Below are positions 34,415 to 41,991 of a stretch of DNA of 45,174 nt, one piece after another (positions within the stretch are counted from its first letter, which is position 1; every line of letters begins with the position of its first letter). The translations under genes were made by a program, and so were the position numbers. The notes below the pieces were generated by a model. The model was not told the origin of the DNA and searched no databases. It saw only the letters and a program-made list of their open reading frames with translations. Source of the stretch: Deltaproteobacteria bacterium (GTDB lineage: Bacteria > Myxococcota_A > UBA9160 > UBA6930); the NCBI GenBank assembly GCA_002687015.1, contig NYZB01000160.1, positions 1 to 45,174 of the forward strand, given 5' to 3'.

Positions 34415-35164
34415 ATGGAGCGGTTTGCAGAGAAGGTGGTGCTGATCACGGGGGCCTCCTCGGGCATCGGCCGGGCCACGGCCGAGCGTCTGGCCCAGGA
34501 GGGCGCATCGCTCGTTCTGGCCGACGTCCAGGAGGAGGGGCTGGAGGCGACGGCCAAGCAATGCCGCGACATCGGCGCGCGGGTCGAGACCCTGCGTTGC
34601 GACGTCAGTCAGGCCAGCGATGCCGAGGCGGCCGTCGCGGCGGCCGTCGCCCACTTCGGTGGGCTCGACGTGCTGGTGAACATCGCGGGCATCCTGACCC
34701 TCGAGCACACGAAGGACACTTCCCTCGAGACCTGGGAGCGGGTCCTCAGGGTCAACCTCACGGGCACCTTCCTGATGTGCCAGGCCGCCCTGCCCCAGCT
34801 GCTCGAGCGAGGCGGCAACATCGTCAACACCTCCTCCACCGCGGCCCTCGCGGGCATGCCCTACGGCGCGGCCTACGGCGCCAGCAAGGGAGGTGTCCTC
34901 GCCTTCACGCGCACGCTCGCGGTGGAGTACGCAAGGCAGGGCCTGCGCGCGAACGCGATCTGCCCGGGATCGATCAAGACCCCGATGACCGGGCGCAGCG
35001 GCCTGCCGGAGGATCCCGATTGGAAGCTGATCCAGCGCGCCATGGCCCTCGACGAAGCCCGCGGGCCGGAGACCGTCGCCGCCGTGATCGCGATGGTCGC
35101 CTCGCAGGACGGCGCCCACATCAATGGAGAGTCGATTCGCATGGACGGCGGCGCCCTGTCGTAG
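34415..35164 (+). CDS. Short-chain dehydrogenase/reductase (SDR)
   Basis: 249 aa classical SDR. TGASSGIG (about 12-19), Asp ending strand 2 (LVLADVQEEG; NAD preference), NIAG in place of NNAG (VLVNIAGI), Ser of VNTSST, YGASK with the catalytic Tyr and Lys, and ICPGSIKTPM. The C-terminal GESIRMDGG is usual. The ATG has a CGGAGG site. It is divergent from the SIMPL gene and followed after 24 bases by a lipoprotein gene that may be co-transcribed. Substrate unknown. Confidence 0.94.
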   Translation: MERFAEKVVLITGASSGIGRATAERLAQEGASLVLADVQEEGLEATAKQCRDIGARVETLRCDVSQASDAEAAVAAAVAHFGGLDVLVNIAGILTLEHTKDTSLETWERVLRVNLTGTFLMCQAALPQLLERGGNIVNTSSTAALAGMPYGAAYGASKGGVLAFTRTLAVEYARQGLRANAICPGSIKTPMTGRSGLPEDPDWKLIQRAMALDEARGPETVAAVIAMVASQDGAHINGESIRMDGGALS

Positions 35165-35188
35165 CGCCGCGCCGCTGGGAGGTCGAGC

Positions 35189-35824
35189 GTGGACGGGAAG
35201 ACGGCTCTCTTGCTCCTGGCGATCGCCGCCCTCGGCACGGGCTGCGCCACGAAGCCCCTCGACCCGAACCGGTATCGGCTCGCCCACAGCGGCTCCTCGT
35301 GGCGGGTCTCGGGCGAGGATGGGGTTCTCGAGGATCTGCAGCCCCGCTATCCCGACTTCTTCCAGGTCGTGCTCGACCCGACCCGCAGCGACGAGGCCCC
35401 CCTGGGCGAGCTGCGCGACGACCTCGAGAAGGAGCCCATCGATCGCGCCAACTACGACGCCCTGAACGCAGCCGCCATCGGCTACTACGAGATGAACCTT
35501 CGCGGCGAGCAGTTCCGGGAGGCGGGCGACGTCGCCTTCATGACGGCCGGCTTCCGCGCCGCCAAGATCGTGGCCGTGCCCTGGCGCGCCTACATGGAGA
35601 TCCACGACGAGGCGTTGCGGGGCGCGATCCTCGACTTCTTCGAGGACGTCGCCAGCGGCGAGAAGCAGAGCTCGGGCCGCACCACGGGGCGGCTGGCCGG
35701 GATCGTCCATTCGCTGGTCGAACACGAGGCGGATCCCGACCGCCGCGCGCGCCTGCAACGGGTGGCCGCGACCCTGCAAGCCGCCCTTCCACCGCTGCCC
35801 GGCCTCGACGACGAGCCTCTCTAG
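35189..35824 (+). CDS. Putative lipoprotein of unknown function
   Basis: 211 aa from GTG 35189, which has a GGGAGG site. The N-terminus MDGKTALLLLAIAALGTGCA is a short lipoprotein signal with Cys19 as the probable lipidated residue. The mature part is helical and acidic (FFQVVLDPTRSDEAPLGELR; IGYYEMNLRGEQF) with no recognised family. A helical bundle at the membrane is suggested. Its stop shares the palindrome CTAG with the convergent anti-sigma gene. Confidence 0.78.
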   Translation: MDGKTALLLLAIAALGTGCATKPLDPNRYRLAHSGSSWRVSGEDGVLEDLQPRYPDFFQVVLDPTRSDEAPLGELRDDLEKEPIDRANYDALNAAAIGYYEMNLRGEQFREAGDVAFMTAGFRAAKIVAVPWRAYMEIHDEALRGAILDFFEDVASGEKQSSGRTTGRLAGIVHSLVEHEADPDRRARLQRVAATLQAALPPLPGLDDEPL

Positions 35825-37449
35825 TACGCCGCGGCCCGGCGACCCTCCCAGGCCTCGCGGCCCCGCTCGAAGAGCAGGCCGAAGCCGAGCAGGAGACCGA
35901 GGAAGTGGAGGAGCCCCCCGATCCAGGGCAGGTGGTAGGCGATCGCGACCAGCACGAGGCCCGCCAGCAGGGCCAGGCCGAAGTCCCTGCGCGAGTCGCT
36001 TGCAGGCCGGGTCACGGCGCGGCCCACGAGGGCCGCCACCGCGATGCCCGCCAGGTACCACCCCACCGCGTAGGCGGCCACCCCGATGACCGCCAGTGGA
36101 ACCCCCACCACGGTGAGCGCGAGCAACACGAGCGCGACGGGGACGAGCACCAGCAAGGCGAAGCCGAAGCCCAGCGTCCGGAAGAACTCGGCTCCGGTGG
36201 TGAGACCCCCTCCGAGCAGCCAGGGGGCCATCGTGTGGAGGAGCAGGCCCACCACGAAGGCCGCCGCCAGCCAGACGACCCGCCAGAGGTAGAAAGAGGG
36301 GTCGCGGTAGTGGGACATCACGTGGGGAACCCGGTCGCCGACGCGCACGTCGGTGGCACCCGCCACCTGGTAGCCGTCGTCGAGCTGCACGTCTTCCGCG
36401 TCGCGGACGTGGGCGGTGAAGTCGCCGGCCACGCTGCCGCCGCTGCGGGCCTCGAGCCGCTCGCCCCAGAACTCCGCATGACGCCCGATGGCGCCCCGCA
36501 GCTCGGCCAGGGCCGCGCCGGTGGTCAGGTCCCGGCCCACACGGCCTTCGTGGAGCAGCCGTCCGGTGACGATCCCCGCGTCTTCGTCGATCTCGGCTTC
36601 GCCGGTGATCGTGACCCGATCGAAGCCGATGAACGCGCTGCCGTCCACCTTGCCCGCGATGCGCGCTTGCTCCCCGAAGGCGTGGACGTTGCCCTTCACT
36701 TCGCCCGAGAGCTCGAGCTCGCGACCCGCCGAGAAGAGCTCGCCCTCGATCACGCCGCGCACGGCCACGCGCTCGCTGAACGCCACGACGTTGCCCTTGA
36801 CGGTCCCGTCCACGACCAGGGAATCGCCGGTCACCACGAGGGTGCGTTCGATCGTCTCGTCCTCGGCCACGTGAACCGCCTGGTCGAAACGCAGGTCCAC
36901 GGCCGCCCGACCCGGCTGGGCCATGGCGAAGAGCGCCGCCACCAGGGCGATCCCCAGGCTGGCCGGGCCCGTGGCCCGGCGGATCAGGGCGTTCGCGACG
37001 AAGGTGATCAACGCGGCGACGCTGGCCGTGACGGCGATCGACAGACCGAAGTCGACCATCGCCGGTGCCTCGTCGCGCAGGGTGAAGATGAGGTCCAGGA
37101 TCATTTCGTTCACTCCCAACCAGCGCACGGGGCGAAGCCATTCCCAACCAAAGGGCATGTGGTTCTCGTAGAGGAAGGTCCCCACGGCCAACACCAGGCC
37201 GAGCACCCCCAGACTGACGGGCAGCCCGGCCGCCAGACCCTGGGCCGCGCTGGGCACGACGGCGGGGGTGGGAGGCAGGGGCCGGTCGCCGAGCACGTCG
37301 GCCAGTAGCCGCGCTTCGCTCTGGAGGTCGATCACCCGACGGCGGCAGGTCTCGCAGCCGACCAGGTGTCCCTCCACCTGGCGCCGCAGCGCCGGGTCGA
37401 GCTCGTCGTCCACGTAGACCCCGAGCTGCCATTCGGGCGGACAGGTCAC
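35821..37449 (-). CDS. Membrane anti-sigma factor fused to a bactofilin-like beta-helix
   Basis: 542 aa in three parts. Residues 1 to about 45 are a zinc-binding anti-sigma (ZAS/zf-HC2) domain: YVDDELDPALRRQVEGHLVG followed by CETC, giving the HxxxCxxC ligands. Two or three membrane helices follow (about 75-175). Residues about 185-340 repeat short beta-strand units (VVDGTVKGNVVAFSERV; AVRGVIEGELFSAGRELELS; GEVKGNVHAF), as in polymer-forming bactofilin-like proteins. The C-terminus has at least five more helices (YLWRVVWLAAAFVVGLLLHT onward). It overlaps the sigma gene by 4 bases (ATGA), so it is translated with it and should hold that sigma factor at the membrane until a signal, perhaps sensed by the beta-helix, releases it. 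Confidence 0.85.
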   Translation of the reverse strand: MTCPPEWQLGVYVDDELDPALRRQVEGHLVGCETCRRRVIDLQSEARLLADVLGDRPLPPTPAVVPSAAQGLAAGLPVSLGVLGLVLAVGTFLYENHMPFGWEWLRPVRWLGVNEMILDLIFTLRDEAPAMVDFGLSIAVTASVAALITFVANALIRRATGPASLGIALVAALFAMAQPGRAAVDLRFDQAVHVAEDETIERTLVVTGDSLVVDGTVKGNVVAFSERVAVRGVIEGELFSAGRELELSGEVKGNVHAFGEQARIAGKVDGSAFIGFDRVTITGEAEIDEDAGIVTGRLLHEGRVGRDLTTGAALAELRGAIGRHAEFWGERLEARSGGSVAGDFTAHVRDAEDVQLDDGYQVAGATDVRVGDRVPHVMSHYRDPSFYLWRVVWLAAAFVVGLLLHTMAPWLLGGGLTTGAEFFRTLGFGFALLVLVPVALVLLALTVVGVPLAVIGVAAYAVGWYLAGIAVAALVGRAVTRPASDSRRDFGLALLAGLVLVAIAYHLPWIGGLLHFLGLLLGFGLLFERGREAWEGRRAAAY

Positions 37450-38075
37450 GAGAGCGGCCCCAGGCCCGAGAGGCGCGAGCGCAGCTTCGCCTTGGCGCGG
37501 TGCAGGAGCACACCCACCTGCTCGGGACGAATCGCCAGGGTGTCCGCGATCTCCCGATAGGAGAGCTCGGCATAGAAGCGGAGCACCAGGGGGGCGCGGT
37601 AGCGGGCGTCCAGGGCGTCGAGAGCACGGGAGAGCTCTTCGCGCCGCGCCTGGCCGAGCAGCGCCTGGAGCGGAGAGGGGCCACGCGCGGGCAGCTCGGA
37701 GGCGTCCAGGTCCGAGCTACGGAAGAGGCGACCTTCGAGGGCCCGGCGGCGCAGGCGGTCGATGCACAGATTCGCGGCGACGGCGAGCAGCCAGCTTCGG
37801 AAGGGACGGCCCGCGTCGTAGCTGGCGAGGGACTCGCGCGCGCGCAGGAACGCCTCGCTGCGAGCCTCCTCGGCCTCACTCGGATCCCCGAGCAGGCGCC
37901 GGCACAGGCGATCGAGGTCTCCCCGGAAGTGGCCGTGGAGCTCGGCCAACGCGTCGGCATCGCCGAGCTGGACCCGCCGCAGCAGGGCCGCGAGAGCCTC
38001 GGGGGCCAGGGATCCGTCGTCGGGAGAGGTGCTCACGACGATGGGAGCTTGGAGAAAGAGCCACGCCTCGGCCAT
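37446..38075 (-). CDS. RNA polymerase sigma factor, ECF type
   Basis: 209 aa. Region 2 is ELHGHFRGDLDRLCRRLLGD to FRSWLLAVAANLCIDRLRRR (core binding and -10 recognition), region 4 is ALDALDARYRAPLVLRFYAE then LSYREIADTLAIRPEQVGVL (-35 helix-turn-helix). No region 1 or 3, so ECF class. The partner anti-sigma gene follows with a 4-base overlap. The first ~20 residues are unconserved; a GTG at 38036 is a possible later start. An inverted repeat CGTTC-TAC-GAACG lies just upstream (38082-38094). Confidence 0.93.
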   Translation of the reverse strand: MAEAWLFLQAPIVVSTSPDDGSLAPEALAALLRRVQLGDADALAELHGHFRGDLDRLCRRLLGDPSEAEEARSEAFLRARESLASYDAGRPFRSWLLAVAANLCIDRLRRRALEGRLFRSSDLDASELPARGPSPLQALLGQARREELSRALDALDARYRAPLVLRFYAELSYREIADTLAIRPEQVGVLLHRAKAKLRSRLSGLGPLS

Positions 38076-38081
38076 GCTGCA

Positions 38082-38094
38082 CGTTCTACGAACG
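38082..38094. promoter_or_regulatory. Inverted repeat directly upstream of the ECF sigma start
   Basis: CGTTC (38082-38086) and GAACG (38090-38094) are separated by three bases and end 7 bases before the ATG at 38075. It occupies the ribosome-binding position, where no clear Shine-Dalgarno is visible, so it may be an operator or a leader hairpin that limits translation. Confidence 0.35.
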
Positions 38095-38147
38095 GGCCCG
38101 GGCGGGTCTTTCAGGATTTTCTGGCCCCGGGGGGCAGACGGCCGGGA

Positions 38148-39383
38148 TCAGCTGTAGCGGGCTTCCTTGCCGCGGGACGGACCGTGGTGCGCGACCGCGT
38201 CCCGGAGGTCGGCCAGGAAGGCGTCCGCCACCGTCAGGTGCTTCGGGCTCAGCATCAGGTGCAGGGCATCGGGCCCGTGCTGACGATCCAGGCACCACCC
38301 CTTGTCGTCCATGGCGTCTCCCACGGCGAAGGTGTCGACGCCGGAGCCCTCCCCGGCCCGGAAGGCGAACACGCTCATGACCGGATCGCCCACGACCTCG
38401 AGCTCGGGGATCGCCTCGATGCCGCCACGGAAGGCGCGCACCGCGTCGCGCACCTGGCCGGCCAGCTCCACGTAGCCCTCCTCTCCCAGGTAGTTGAGGA
38501 TGGCCCAGGCCGCCGCGATGGGCGCGGCCGGTCGCGCACCGGCCATCGCGAAGGAGAGATAGAGCCCCCCGGGCCAGCGGTCGTAGAGGAAGCGCTGGTA
38601 GCTCTTGAGGTGATCCCCGTCGCGGTGCAGCACCACCGAGGCCCCCTTGGTCGCGTAGCCGTACTTGTGGACGTCGGCCGAGATCGTCGTCACGCCGGGC
38701 ACCCGGAAGTCGAAGGGCGGCACCGGCTCGCCCAGCCGCTCGTAGAAGGGCAGCATGAAGCCACCCAGGCAGGCGTCGGTGTGGAAGGAGATGCCGCGGT
38801 CCGCCGCCAGGGCCGCCAGCTCGGGGATGGGGTCCGCGGTGCCGAAGGGGTAGTTCGGTGCCGAGCCCACGAGCAGCGCCGTGCGCTCGTCGAGCAGGCG
38901 GGCGGCGGCGGCGACGTCGGCGCGATAGTCGTCGCCGAGGGGCACCTGGATGTGCTCGAGACCCAGGTAGTGGGCGGCCTTTCCGAAGGCGGGGTGGGCG
39001 GAGACCGGCGCCACGAGAGTCGGCTCGGTCACGCCGCGCTCGGCACGGGCCCGCTCGCGGGCCGCCTTCACGGCCATGATGATGCTCTCGGTCCCGCCGG
39101 AGGTCATGCAGCCGTCGGCCTCCTCCGGACCGTGCAGGAGCCCCTTCGTGATCGAGACGACCTCGACCTCCATCTGCCGGAGGCTCGGGAAACGCAGCGG
39201 GTTGAGTGCGTTCTCGTAGAGGTACATCTCGTTCGCATCCGCAAGGATCGCGTCGACCTCGTCGTTGGCCGGATAGACCAGGCTGAAGGTGCGCGCGGCA
39301 TGCCAGTCGGCGTCCTGTGCCTTGCGTTCGCACATCGTGGCGCGGAGGGTTTCCCGGTCGAGACCTCGCTTCGGTAGCTCCAT
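38148..39383 (-). CDS. PLP-dependent decarboxylase (glutamate decarboxylase / sphingosine-1-phosphate lyase family)
   Basis: 411 aa, group II PLP decarboxylase fold. TSGGTESIIMAVKAARERAR binds the phosphate; FHTDACLGGFMLPF holds the Asp that contacts the pyridine nitrogen; SADVHKYGYATKG has the Schiff-base Lys. These blocks resemble sphingosine-1-phosphate lyase and bacterial tyrosine/glutamate decarboxylase relatives. No membrane anchor is seen, unlike eukaryotic S1P lyase. It could cleave a phosphorylated sphingoid base or decarboxylate an amino acid; sequence alone does not decide. It is divergent from pdxH, 100 bases away, which makes its cofactor. Confidence 0.9.
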   Translation of the reverse strand: MELPKRGLDRETLRATMCERKAQDADWHAARTFSLVYPANDEVDAILADANEMYLYENALNPLRFPSLRQMEVEVVSITKGLLHGPEEADGCMTSGGTESIIMAVKAARERARAERGVTEPTLVAPVSAHPAFGKAAHYLGLEHIQVPLGDDYRADVAAAARLLDERTALLVGSAPNYPFGTADPIPELAALAADRGISFHTDACLGGFMLPFYERLGEPVPPFDFRVPGVTTISADVHKYGYATKGASVVLHRDGDHLKSYQRFLYDRWPGGLYLSFAMAGARPAAPIAAAWAILNYLGEEGYVELAGQVRDAVRAFRGGIEAIPELEVVGDPVMSVFAFRAGEGSGVDTFAVGDAMDDKGWCLDRQHGPDALHLMLSPKHLTVADAFLADLRDAVAHHGPSRGKEARYS

Positions 39384-39483
39384 GGCAAGGAGCGTACCGC
39401 GCTTTGGGTGGCGAGCGGGACACTCCGCGGGCCGAGCCGGATGCGCGACGGGCTGGCCGCCGCGATGGGATAGCCTCGCCTCC

Positions 39484-40146
39484 ATGACGGACTTCGAGGA
39501 CTCCTGGCTCTCCCTGGACCCGCTCCCCACCGACCCCATGGCGATCCTCGCGCGCTGGCTCGACGAGGCCTTCGCGGCGGGCGGCCAGGCGAACCCCCAC
39601 GCGATCGCCCTGGCCACTGGTTCGCCGGACGGCCGCCCCGCGGTGCGGATGGTCCTGTGCAAGGCCGTCGAGGCGGAGGAGGGGAACCTCGTCTTCTACA
39701 CGGACCACCAGAGCCGCAAGGGCCTCGCGCTCGCCGCCCTGCCCTACGCCTCGGCGTGCTTCCACTTCGCTCCCCAGAATCGCCAGGCCTGCCTGTCGGG
39801 GCCGGTCGAGCCGACGAGTGACGAGGAGTCCGATGCCTACTTCGCCAGCCGGCCCGTCGAGAGCCAGGTCGGCGCGTGGGCGAGTGCCCAGAGCCAGCCG
39901 CTCGGCTCCCGCGACGAGCTGGTGCAGCGCGTCGCGGCCGTGGCGGCGCGCCATGGCGTACCCGAGCGCGGAAGCGAGCCTTCGGACAGGGTCCCGCGGC
40001 CCCCGAACTGGGGCGGCTACCGCCTGCGTGCCCAGCGGGTCGAGCTGTGGCACAGCCGGCCGGGCCGGATCCACGACCGGGCGGAGTGGCAGCGGACCCT
40101 CGAGCCGGCGGCCGGGCCCTGGGCGGCCCAGCGGCTCCAACCTTGA
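39484..40146 (+). CDS. pdxH: Pyridoxamine/pyridoxine 5'-phosphate oxidase
   Basis: 220 aa. It oxidises PNP or PMP to PLP with FMN. Visible blocks: DPMAILARWLDEA, GRPAVRMVLCKAV (FMN phosphate contact), NLVFYTDHQSRKG, RQACLSGPVE, YFASRPVESQVGAWAS and the C-terminal WGGYRLRAQRVELWHSRPGR then IHDR, with RLQP at the end. This is the complete PdxH pattern. It is divergent from a PLP-dependent decarboxylase, a sensible pairing of cofactor supply and use, but the distance of 100 bases leaves room for independent promoters. Confidence 0.95.
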   Translation: MTDFEDSWLSLDPLPTDPMAILARWLDEAFAAGGQANPHAIALATGSPDGRPAVRMVLCKAVEAEEGNLVFYTDHQSRKGLALAALPYASACFHFAPQNRQACLSGPVEPTSDEESDAYFASRPVESQVGAWASAQSQPLGSRDELVQRVAAVAARHGVPERGSEPSDRVPRPPNWGGYRLRAQRVELWHSRPGRIHDRAEWQRTLEPAAGPWAAQRLQP

Positions 40147-40211
40147 TCCTCCACCGGCCGGGTCGGCTGCCCTGGCAGGGTCCGCAAGGCGATAGGTGCC
40201 CAGACGGGGAA

Positions 40212-40243
40212 GGGCCCGAAGTCGCTGACGCGGCTCCGGGCCT
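40212..40243. terminator. Long two-part hairpin between pdxH and the convergent gene
   Basis: GGCCCG (40213-40218) pairs with CGGGCC (40237-40242), and inside it AGTCGC (40220-40225) pairs with GCGGCT (40230-40235), one G-U, around loop TGAC. Only an A-C mismatch interrupts the stem. It sits in a 214-base gap between convergent genes, so a bidirectional terminator is the natural reading, although no T-run follows. The right part of the gap (about 40250-40360) is AT-richer than its surroundings and contains GCTTTC (40264-40269) with GAAAGC (40286-40291); I see no gene there. Confidence 0.5.
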
Positions 40244-40360
40244 CCCTGGGAAGGGGATATTGGGCTTTCACCCCCTATGTGGCGAGAAAGCACTCCGCGT
40301 GTCAGCCGATCTCAAGAAAAACCAAGATGGGTCAATTCTCCGTTTCCCCACGGGGAGACC

Positions 40361-40807
40361 CTATCTCGTCAGCTCCAGGACGACCACGAGCTGGCCCCCC
40401 TTCCAGCCGGAGCCCCCGAGGATCAGGGGCTTTCCCGCCGGGAGCCGGAAGTCGCCCTGGGTTTCGCCCATGTCGATCGCCACGAGGGCGCCAGGGCCGT
40501 CGGGATCGATGGGCCGGAACCGGAACCGGGTGCCATCGGGCAGCTCGACGCTGCCGATCCGGTTGGTGCCCACCGTCCGCTCCTGTGAGGTGACGATGCG
40601 CAGGCCCCGGTAGGAGACCCGCTTCCGCAGCAGCCGGTCGAAGCGCTGGGCGCCGTCGCGCACGGCACCTCCGGAGGTGGCGTGCAGCACGGTCACCCGG
40701 AAGTCGAAGCTCGTCTCCTGGGCCGAGGCGCTCACGGCCACGAGCCAGCCCAGCGCAAGCGCCAGTCGCGCCAAGCCGCCGGGGCAGCAGGCTCTAGATG
40801 AGCGCAC
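40361..40807 (-). CDS. Secreted protein of unknown function in an ECF sigma operon
   Basis: 148 aa from GTG 40807, preceded by an AGAGGA site. The signal peptide is CCPGGLARLALALGWLVAVS with cleavage after SASA. The mature part, SFDFRVTVLHATSGGAVRDG, VSYRGLRIVTSQERTVGTNR and GGSGWKGGQLVVVLELTR, is beta-rich with no recognised family. It overlaps the end of the anti-sigma gene by 14 bases, so it is the third gene of the sigma operon and may be a target or a periplasmic modulator of that system. Confidence 0.8.
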   Translation of the reverse strand: MRSSRACCPGGLARLALALGWLVAVSASAQETSFDFRVTVLHATSGGAVRDGAQRFDRLLRKRVSYRGLRIVTSQERTVGTNRIGSVELPDGTRFRFRPIDPDGPGALVAIDMGETQGDFRLPAGKPLILGGSGWKGGQLVVVLELTR

Positions 40808-41291
40808 GATCCCGTCCTCTGGAGGTCTGCTCCCCCTTCGCGTCCATGATCCAGATGATGGTGGCCTCCTGATCGTCCTGTAGGACGGACGCGGACCGGC
40901 TGCCGGCGTCGAGCCAGCGCAGGGAGCGGGCGTCGGAAGCATCGCCCTCACCGAGGCCCACGGCCAGCACGACGGCCAGTGCGGCGGCCGCCACGCCGGC
41001 GGGCACCCAACGCAACCACGGCGCCATCCCGCCCTCGGCGCCACCGGTGGCCGGGAGCGCCACCCCGTCCCGGTGGGGGAGCTGGGCGACGATCCCCGGC
41101 CAGAGGTCGGGCGTCTCGGCCGACGCTTCGCTCTCGCGCAGCAGATCACCCAGGGTGCCGAGCCGGGCGAGCTCCTCGCGCGACGCCGGGTCCCTGGCGA
41201 GCAGGCGGCGAACCCGCCAGCGACCCAGGGGCCCGAGCTCGTCGTCGTGATAGGCGTGCAGCAGCTCGCGTCGTCGTTGCTGATCGTTCAT
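40794..41291 (-). CDS. Anti-sigma factor (no zinc motif), membrane protein
   Basis: 165 aa. LLHAYHDDELGPLGRWRVRR and LLARDPASREELARLGTLGD are the helical pattern of anti-sigma domains that begin with a DGEL-like turn, but the HxxxCxxC zinc ligands are absent. One membrane helix at about 95-115 (PAGVAAAALAVVLAVGLGEG) follows a proline-rich linker, and the C-terminal ~50 residues would lie outside. The ATG overlaps the sigma stop by 4 bases (ATGA), and the gene order makes the anti-sigma role likely. Confidence 0.8.
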   Translation of the reverse strand: MNDQQRRRELLHAYHDDELGPLGRWRVRRLLARDPASREELARLGTLGDLLRESEASAETPDLWPGIVAQLPHRDGVALPATGGAEGGMAPWLRWVPAGVAAAALAVVLAVGLGEGDASDARSLRWLDAGSRSASVLQDDQEATIIWIMDAKGEQTSRGRDRALI

Positions 41292-41917
41292 ACGGTGTCT
41301 CCCGACGGTGCGGCGTTCGGTCCGGCTCCCACCTCGAGCAGCCAGCTCTGCAGCTGCTTGCGGGCGTAGTGGAGGCGGCTCATGACGGTGCCCTTGGGGA
41401 TCTCGAGGGCCTTCGCGATCTCGGAATAGGAGAGACCCTCGACCTCGCGGAGCAGCAAGGTCTCGCGCGCGGCGTCGGGCAGGCGTTCGATGGCCTCGGC
41501 CAGCTGCTCGCGCAGCTCCTTGCGAGCGACCTCGGCAGCGGGGGCAAAGGAAACTCCCAGGGTCTCGGGTGAGGGATCGTCGCTGAGTTCGGCCTCCACG
41601 TGACCACCCTCTTCGAACTCGACGTGGCGGGTCGAGCGGTCGCGGCGTTTGTGGTCGAGGCATTGGTTCATGACGAGCCGGTACAGCCAGGTGAAGAAGC
41701 TGGAGCGCCCTTCGAACTTCGGGAGCGCCGACCAGGCCTTCAGGAAGGCATCCTGGACCGCATCCCTGGCCGCGTCCTCGTCGCGCAGCACCCGCAGGGC
41801 GAGCCGGAAGGCGCGCCCCTGGTAGCGCTCGACGAGCACCCGGTAGGCGTCGGGATCTCCGGCCTGGGCCTGGCGGATGGCGTCCCGATCGGACGGTTCG
41901 CCCCGTTCGGCGGTCAC
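41288..41917 (-). CDS. RNA polymerase sigma factor, ECF type (RpoE-like)
   Basis: 209 aa. Region 2: DAYRVLVERYQGRAFRLALR, DAVQDAFLKAWSALPKFEG and SSFFTWLYRLVMNQCLDHKR, very close to RpoE. Region 4: AIERLPDAARETLLLREVEG then LSYSEIAKALEIPKGTVMSR. GTG start with a GAGG-type site. The upstream 75 bases carry GGGTCTTTC (41935-41943 as read on the plus strand), also found before the other ECF gene, and repeated CCCAGAAC boxes. Followed by coupled anti-sigma and secreted-protein genes. Confidence 0.95.
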   Translation of the reverse strand: MTAERGEPSDRDAIRQAQAGDPDAYRVLVERYQGRAFRLALRVLRDEDAARDAVQDAFLKAWSALPKFEGRSSFFTWLYRLVMNQCLDHKRRDRSTRHVEFEEGGHVEAELSDDPSPETLGVSFAPAAEVARKELREQLAEAIERLPDAARETLLLREVEGLSYSEIAKALEIPKGTVMSRLHYARKQLQSWLLEVGAGPNAAPSGDTV

Positions 41918-41991
41918 GATGTCCCCCTCGTTCTGGGTCTTTCCTGGGGGTGATGGTTCTGGGGGTTCGACGCCCCGGGGGCCGCCCCTAT

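Noticed and set aside
34342-37960. Very long open frames on the opposite strand or other frames (988 and 1195 codons)
   Set aside because: They are shadows of real SDR, lipoprotein, anti-sigma and sigma genes in GC-rich DNA; the translations are low-complexity Arg/Gly/Pro-rich with no domain.
40147-40215. Cyclic-di-GMP (GEMM) riboswitch suggested by GGGTCCGCAAGGC
   Set aside because: The GGCAAACC half, the GAAA loop and receptor are absent, and no downstream gene on that strand fits.
41950-41975. tRNA T-arm-like GGGGGTTCGACGCCCC before the ECF sigma gene
   Set aside because: No acceptor stem, D-arm or anticodon arm around it; it is a GC hairpin in an upstream region.
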